Assembly: GCA_050084985.1 (NCBI GenBank)
Contig: JBITNC010000001.1
Coordinates: forward strand, 77,562,001-77,626,000
Direction: 5' to 3'
DNA from: Nageia nagi
Lineage: Eukaryota; Pinophyta
DNA: 64,000 bases
Positions 57,286-64,000 of this stretch are shown here, piece after piece; position 1 is the stretch's first letter; the number at the start of each line of letters is the position of its first letter. A program made the translations under genes and the position numbers. Below the pieces are notes generated by a model that saw only the letters and a program-made list of their open reading frames with translations, was not told the DNA's origin and did no database searches.

Positions 57286-58590
57286 AAGCTCCATCTCCTC
57301 TTGACCCTCTAGATCTACCAAATGGTAAGCATTTGTGCTGAATTTCTTCTTGACTATATAAGGCCCCAACCAATTTGGTGCAAACATATCTCATAAAGGC
57401 CTCTCAAGATGTAACTTCTACTAATTTTTCTTAAGTACTAAGATTTCAAACTCTCTATTTGGACCTTTTATTGTATATTTGCTTCAATCACTCCTTATAG
57501 ACCTTATGGTGTTGGATGGCATTGATCTATCTTTCATCTTGGAGGGTTAGTTGATCTAATCGAGCCTACCTAGCCTCGTCATTTGGGATGAGACCTTGTA
57601 ACTAAACTCTAAGAGATAGGATTTCTAGCTTAAGAAGCATGACTACTTAGGCACCATAGACTAATGAAAAAGGGGTAGATCCCATGGGGGTTCTAATGCT
57701 GGTGCGATTGGCCCATAAAGCATAGGAGAGACATTCATGCCAATTTTAATGGTTTTTGTTGACCATATTTTCCAAAATGGTTTTAATGATTTTGTTATAT
57801 GCTTCTAGTTGATATTTATCCTAGTGATAATATAGTGTGTAGAAGTAATGCTAAATATTATGACCATTACATAGTGCTCTAATGTATTAGTTCTTGAAAG
57901 GTGTCCCATTATTCGATATGATTTTATGTGGGATGTTAAAGTGAAAAATGATGTGGGTGTCAATAAAGTTGGAAATATTGGGTCTAGTAATAGACACAAG
58001 TGCCTCTACCTCAACCTACTTAGTGAAGTACTCATTTGTGATAATTATAAACTTATATCTACTTGAAGAAAAAGGTACAAACTAGCCTATGAGATAAAAA
58101 TCCCATTTTGTAAAAGGCCATAAAGACTGAATAGGGTTAAGTACCTAAGGGAGAAGATGCTGTAGATTACAATGTTCCTAACACTTAACACAATTTATAA
58201 TGTATTCTTGATAATACTTTTCCATAGTCACCCAATAATATCTCATCTTGAGAATGCATTTAGCAATGATCATTCCATTGAAATGTCCCCCATAGATATC
58301 ATCATGATAAGTTTGTATAGAGATCTATTGATCATAAAGATCTAAACATCATAGGAGTATGCCATAATATGAGTGTTTGTAAACCACATGTCCTAATATA
58401 GATTATCAAGAATCCTTTTTCTTAAATTTTCTTTTCTCACTAGTTGATAGGTTGGATGGTGTGGCATTCCACTTAAGATATTCATGCAACTGCTTATACC
58501 ACATATCATGGTGCTCGATAGTGATCTCATTGATCAAAGCTAAGGCTAAGCTTTGAGGTAAAGGTGAATTAATATAAAAATCCTAAAAAT
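57286..58590 (-). pseudogene. pol: Integrase of element E, C terminus cut by element D
   Basis: On the minus strand from 58590 down: KFIIITNEYFTK-VEVEALVS (a stop at the Trp position), then FHFNIPHKIISNNGTPFKN, in which the second catalytic Asp of the SDNG motif has become Asn. The first Asp is kept (KWDFYLIG). The C-terminal chromo-like end reads LHLERPL-DMFAPNWLGPYI, then KKKFSTNAYHLVDLEGQEE and MELIN, where it meets the element D LTR. Non-functional. Confidence 0.85.
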
Positions 58591-59130
58591 TTACATTATC
58601 AATAATTTGAATATGTTGATGAGGGTTATGAGGGATAAGAGATCCTACAAATGCTATAGTGTCAGTAAACAGGTTAGATGACCTAATATTTGTCTCAATC
58701 TTGTATGTTTTAAAAAACTATAGTAAGCTCAATTCCACATCTTTATAAGTATTCAAAAGTTCATTATGACATTGATAAATGCCTAAGATCTTATTAAATA
58801 TCAACTAAGAATCACCATAGATAAGCAACCCTTCAAATTTTAGCTCTAGAATTGCTTTAAGATCCAAAATGAGTGCCTCATACTTTGCATTGTTATTCAT
58901 ACATAGGAAATCAAGCTTGAAGGAATATGGGATGGGGACACCTTAGGGAGTGAAGAAGACAACTCCAACCCCTCCCCCTTGTTCATACTGACCCATGAAA
59001 GTACATCTTCACATCATATTATTCCTAAGTATCCACTACCTCATCAATCTTATCAACCTTAAAAACATCCTCATTAGGGAGGGTGATCTCAAGAGGGTAG
59101 TTTCTCAAATAGAAGCCTCTGCTAACTGAT
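58590..59130 (-). pseudogene. Archaeal-type RNase H of element E
   Basis: The minus strand reads GGGVGVVFFTP then NNNAKYEALILDLKAILELK, FEGLLIYGDS and FNKILGIYQCHNELLNTY, the archaeal-type RNase H pattern with GDS intact. It lies after RT and RNase H and before integrase. Confidence 0.82.
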
Positions 59131-60420
59131 CTATTATAACCTAACCCTTAATAGAATTTTAACTAATAAATATTAGGTCAAAATTTATCATGAACATGAT
59201 CCATTTAGTAGTACATGTATTATGATATGCCTTGCTCATCATGTGTTTCAATGGATAAGCCTTAGAGATCACATAAGTTGTATGATTCAACATGTAATGT
59301 CTCAACTTCTTAGCAACAAATACTAGGGAAAGACAAACCTTCTCAATATATACATACTAAATCTCATAATGAATAAGTGTATGGATAAGATAATATATGG
59401 CTTGCTCTTAATCCTCATCATTTTTCTATGCAAGCATGACTCTTAGGGTGAATTCAGTGGTTGAAAGATATAAGTGAAAGTGGACTTCATCTCTAGGTGG
59501 AATGAGAATTGGAGAATTGAGAAAGTATTACCTAATTTCATCAAAGGCATTTTGACAACCCTCATTCTAATCAAATTTTTCCCTCTTCTTAAGGATCTCA
59601 TTAAATGGAAGACACTTGTTGGATAGCTGAGCAATAAACCTTCTAATATCCTAAATTTTACCCTAAAGACTCCTTAAAGTCTTAATTTCATGTGATGAAG
59701 TCATACTAGTTGTAACTCTCTTAGGGGAAACTTTTATACCTCTTTTTTAAATAATGAATCCTAGTAACTTGCCTGATGTGATGCCAAACACACACTTCCT
59801 AAGATTCAATCTGAAATTATGCTTAAGTAACCTTTAGAATACCTTATCTAATACTTCCAAGTGTTAATCTCTTATTCTAGATTTGGATAATAAGTCATCC
59901 ACATAGTCCTCCATGATGTCATGCATAATATCATGGAATACATGGGTCATGGATCTTTAATAGGTGACACCAGCATTATTGAGTCCAAAAGGTATGAATT
60001 TGTAGTAGTAAGTCCCCCAAGGTGTTGTGAAAGTAGTCTTATGTTGGTCATATAAGACAACCCAAATATGATTATAGCTTGAAAAATCATCCATAAGAGA
60101 TAACATCTCATATTCAAATGTATTATCAACTAGAGTGTTTATGTTAGGTAGTGAAAAGTCATCTTTCGAACAAGTTGTATTAAGATATTTGAAATCTACA
60201 CAAACTCTAAGGTGATGTTCAAGATTTCTAATAGGGACCATGTTAGATACCCATTAAGGATAGCTAATATAATTAATTAACTTGGTGTCTAACAATTTCA
60301 AAATCTCCTCTTTAATTTGAATGGAATTTTATTAATCAACCCTCTTAGGTTTTTGTTTGATAGGCCTAGCATCTAGCTGAGTAACAATATTATGGACTAC
60401 AATATTGGATATTGTAAGTG
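59130..60420 (-). pseudogene. pol: RT and RNase H of element E
   Basis: RT is best preserved at 59957-60241 (minus): HHLRVCVDFKYLNTTCSKDD, then FSLPNINTLVDNTFEYEMLS and FTTPWGTYYYKFIPFGLNNA. The catalytic EDYVDDLLS follows at about 59900 and LNPRKCVFGITSGKLLGFII at about 59780. RNase H follows (LSNKCLPFNEILKKREKF, LSLVFVAKKLRHYMLNHTTY). The same family as element B, and better preserved. Confidence 0.88.
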
Positions 60421-61780
60421 AAGACCTTGACATACTTATTCAATAGTTTAGTATCCTTGGCCCTTTCTGACTCATATAATATGTCCCTCAAGTAGACTAT
60501 CTTAAGGTTTGTGGGATCATCATTGATATTGACCTCAACTCTTCCCAATGTGCATGTGTAACCCATCCTCTAATTGCTTGAATATAGGAAGACATGCATA
60601 ATCATTCTCATCTAGATTATTGATGAAATTGAATTAGATGAGTCAGCTTCATCAAAGTAATCAGAAGAAGAAGAGGCATCACATAAACCAAAATATAAAC
60701 CAAAAAAAGGTGAAGAGAGTTACATAGATAAAGGACTAATAGAATTATATGAGGTGCAATCCAAAAGAGGGATAAATGGAGAGGGACCATCAATAAAGAC
60801 CATCAAAACATCAAGGGAAGGACTAATTGAAGGTATGTGGAAGAAATTATCTGGTATGGAACACTCTTAAATGTGAGGATTGGATGGACCAAAACACAAC
60901 TAGATGTCACACTTATCATTATGTTCCATCTCCTCTATTGGTAGATTAATATCAATAAACTATTCTTTTAAAGGTTTAAGTTTAGGGCCATGAAACCCTA
61001 GATCATATTTATCTCAATTAGACTAAAATGGAACAAAAAAAACATGAACTTGTCCTTCTCATATTTGCGTAGGTTGTACCATTGCCATTTCCATTTGGCA
61101 AAGAATTTAGGCACTAATTCAGGACACTAAAGATATTCTATTTTGGAACAAAATTTCTCCTTGAGATAATACTCAAGAGGAATGTCCTAGGGTATATGCA
61201 CACACATGTAAACAAATATAGATAAGTTCAAATGCAAGCCTAGTGGGATGAGAGATCTAGGAGAAAGTGTGGATTCTATTAGTCTCCCAAAGTATTTTAT
61301 GAAGGGAATATGAAAAAGCACTTCATTGAGAAAATATTTCACCTTTCCAAGACATTAATACTTGATAACCTTAGAAGATGGTGAAATGAATAAGTTAATA
61401 GGATGTTGGTCAAGAGGATTGGTACCAACTTGAGAGGAAGAGGGCTCATCTTCCTATGAAGAATTAGAAACAAAATAAGATGAAGACACATGGAACTAAA
61501 TGAGTAGTATGACTTTATTATATGATGGCCAATCATTCCCAAAGATGGGCATATATTGGATCTTATGATTGGAAGAAAGTCATGCAGAATCTTTTGGTGA
61601 CTTACCCTCACAACATATAAAGGGATCCATGCTAGATAGAGATGAGGAAGATGAATGCAAACACAAAGTAGACTGAATAGAATACAAAGTTAAATATGAA
61701 GGTTCTTGTGAATGGTACAACATTAGATGAAGATGATCATTCATAAGAATTATGATGGGAAAAATATGCCCAAATGGCAT
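60420..61780 (-). pseudogene. Protease-RT linker of element E
   Basis: Decayed minus-strand coding remnant without recognised domains. Short frames (61339-61611, 61580-61780) correspond in position to the linker of element B. Confidence 0.5.
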
Positions 61781-62386
61781 CTAAGGGGATGCAAGATAAA
61801 AATTTGAGTTGTAGTGATTGAAAGGGTTTGAGTTGCCTATAATAAAATGGACCATTCCATTATGTAGATACTTTAAGCATCTATGCAAAGTCGATGGAAC
61901 TACCTCAATATCTTCTATCCATAGGCAACCTAAGAGTAAATTATATTGTATTTTCCCTTCAACCACATGACATATCACTATAATCTCTCTAACTCCAACC
62001 TTCACTAGAAGGATGATTGTTCCTATTATCATCGCTAAAGTGTTGTTAAAGGCCCTAATTTTAAGTGTGGGAGCATTCAAGAACTTGATAGGGATATTTA
62101 ATCTCTCGAGTGCCATGGATGATATAACATTAATAGCTAACCCATTATCTACTAACACTCTTTTTGATGGAAAATAATCCACATAAGCAACAATATACAA
62201 GGAGGGATGCTTTAGCTTATCATGATGAGAATTTTGAATCTCATCCTCAAAGAAGGTGATTTCAAGCCTAGTGGTGCTTTGAATAACCCCTATAAAGTCT
62301 CCAAAAGAATTAGAGTTGTTACTATCCAATTCAATATTATTCAAGATTTTATTCAAAGTATTCCTATGTTCATAAGATTGGTACAA
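61781..62386 (-). pseudogene. Aspartic protease of element E
   Basis: 201-residue open stretch. KRVLVDNGLAINVISSMAL carries the catalytic Asp (DNGLA for the usual DTGA/DNGA), followed by APTLKIRAFNNTLAMIIGTI, VICHVVEGKIQYNLLLGCLW and VVPSTLHRCLKYLHNGM. The family role is cleavage of Gag-Pol. Upstream residues (FGDFIGVIQSTTRLEITF) are the linker from gag. This is the longest uninterrupted stretch of element E. Confidence 0.85.
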
Positions 62387-63660
62387 TAAGTCCCATAAGA
62401 AAAGCTTTATCTATATGGTCTGAAGTTGTTATTCTAACAATGTTTGTATGGTCATAGGGGCTCTAAGAGGCTATTTCTAAATCTATACTTGAGGTTGAGG
62501 TAATGTTTGTTGGATTCTTCCATGCTTAGGGGGAGAAGGAGGTGCTCTATCATTACCTTGACCTATCCTAGTGGTGACCCTAATCATATTAGTATCATGG
62601 ACCTCTATAATCTGATATGTTGGAGGTGGGTCTATGACATCTGTAAACTCAAATTATGGGGTTATATCAATACCTCCAACAAATAAAAAATATGAATCTA
62701 TATCAATGAATCCCATAAACTCAATATTATATCTTGAATTATAATCATGAATGATATTTTGTATCAACTCTAATGATATCTAATTAACATTATTATTTTG
62801 TCTACATAGGGGATCCTGAAATACACCCAATTTTTGATTGGGTTGAGCCATTAGGTTTCTTATCGATACTTGCCCATTATCTATTAACCTTTGAATGGTG
62901 TTCCTTAAATGATTACATTTATTTATGTTATGTCCTTTTTGTTTATTATAAATGTAGTATTCATTATCCTTATACCATGTTGGCTTCTCCCAATTAGGAT
63001 CTTCTAGTTTGAATTTGGGAATGTTGCTCAATTATGCATTTAAGAGTTTCTTCAAAATTTCCTCAACAGATTTGGCCAAAGGTGTACAAGGTTTGTACGG
63101 CCCTAGCTATCAATTTTTCTTAGATTTGTAAGCCTCTTGTTGAATATTTTGATCATTATTTTATCTAGGTCCTTTCAAAGCTTGTGCTTGTGGAGGTAGA
63201 TTTTCCATGGGTGATCCTGGAGGAGCCAATTGAACCACCAGCTGTATTTGTGAGACCTCATGGGATACCTAATTACATTATAGCTTTTGATATGAATTAC
63301 TAGCATTATTTCCATTATTATAGTACTTTTTATTGTTGTTATCTTTCTTTCTCAATTTAATCTCACCATATTGGACCTTAGCCTCTTCTATTAATTTGGA
63401 TTGAGATAATGCCTTCTCAAAGGTGTGATGTTATTGAACTTTGAGGATAGAAGAGATATGCTTATTATAGCTCCTAGAGAATAATTTTACCAATTATTAT
63501 TACAAAAAAGTATAGGGCATATATGTGATAATGATTCTCCACCTACATACATAATTTGAAATGGAATCATCCTCAAAATGTGAAAGTTTTCCCAAGTTTG
63601 TAATGGATGCTCCTTTACGTATGTTGATGGTGAAATGAATCATAAAAAAATGATACATAT
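62387..63660 (-). pseudogene. gag: gag C-terminal part of element E
   Basis: Minus-strand frame. An Asn/Gln-rich stretch is at 63200-63400, a PLAKSVEEILKKLL segment at about 63060, and the zinc-binding-like YYIYNKQKGHNINKC then NHLRNTIQRLIDNGQVSI (62780-63031). Element B has GHATNKCQHLRAAIQRL at the same place. The first two Cys of the usual knuckle read as Tyr, so metal binding is doubtful. Confidence 0.75.
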
Positions 63661-64000
63661 TATATAAATAATAATTAAATATGAAACAAAAATTAAATAT
63701 AAAGAAAAAAAAAAGAGTCTTGGATTGATTTTTTAATGTCGGCTCATTCTTATTATTTTTTTAAATGTTTATTAGTTTATTTAAATATTTTAATTATTTC
63801 AATTAGTTTGTAAATATAGTTGAACTATTATAATTCTAAATTTACTAGAGTTTATTTTTATAATATTAAATTTATTATTTATTTTTATTTTTTTTAAAAA
63901 AATTTGATATCTAGACATTTGGATCCTTGGTCTCTCCCATAAGCTACCATTGTAGGATGCCTCTTGATGCAATAATTGTTGCAAGTCATAATTTATATTT
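63660..64000. other. AT-rich end of window, nothing recognised
   Basis: Very AT-rich, low-complexity sequence (poly-A and poly-T runs) replacing the expected gag core of element E. It may be another insertion edge. No gene seen. Confidence 0.5.

Overview
This window is transposable-element DNA from a large, methylated land-plant genome. A gymnosperm is plausible because of the AT-rich, deeply decayed nested LTR retrotransposons and Tat-type elements with a second, archaeal-type RNase H, but the sequence does not settle the species. I found no ordinary host gene, rRNA, tRNA or CRISPR array. Almost everything is LTR retrotransposon of two superfamilies (Ty3/gypsy and Ty1/copia), inserted into one another.

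Layout. 361-7822: element A, a complete minus-strand LTR element with a perfect 5-bp target duplication. It carries gag, no pol, and a three-exon plant mobile domain (PMD) gene on the opposite strand with its own TATA box. About 7990-13803 and 20999-22930: an old minus-strand Ty3 element B (gag, protease, RT, RNase H, archaeal-type RNase H), into which A may have landed near one end. 13804-20998: a very young copia element (Cop1) that split B's gag. Its LTRs look identical except for a minisatellite expansion and 1 bp; it keeps an intact 711-codon gag and has lost nearly all of pol. 23162-32751: an older full-length copia relative (Cop2) with all pol domains but many stops. 32752-41224: decayed DNA with a PMD-like pseudogene at about 35330-37620. 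41225-57285: a plus-strand Ty3 element D (gag, protease, archaeal-type RNase H, RT, RNase H, integrase, extra ORF) that contains a solo copia-type LTR (44015-44503) and element F (45645-51504). F is a second member of the A family, again with gag on one strand and PMD on the other. 57286-63660: a minus-strand Ty3 element E of the B family, interrupted at its integrase end by D.

Main point. A and F define one family: related LTR ends, primer-binding site, TATA box and polypurine tract; gag but no polymerase; an antisense, TATA-driven PMD gene whose frame closes across two GT-AG introns in A (598 codons including stop); and a tandem-repeat block next to the 3' LTR. Such an element must borrow RT and integrase. 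Antisense extra ORFs, some with a domain shared with DNA transposons, are already known in plant Tat-lineage elements, so the new part would be the polymerase-less, intron-bearing, repeat-flanked architecture and a 16-bp palindrome scattered through A.

Decay. Nearly every premature stop that I could compare is a C-to-T or G-to-A change, mostly CAG to TAG, as expected from cytosine methylation at CHG and CG sites. Exact edges of B, D and E and of the 33-41 kb stretch are uncertain.
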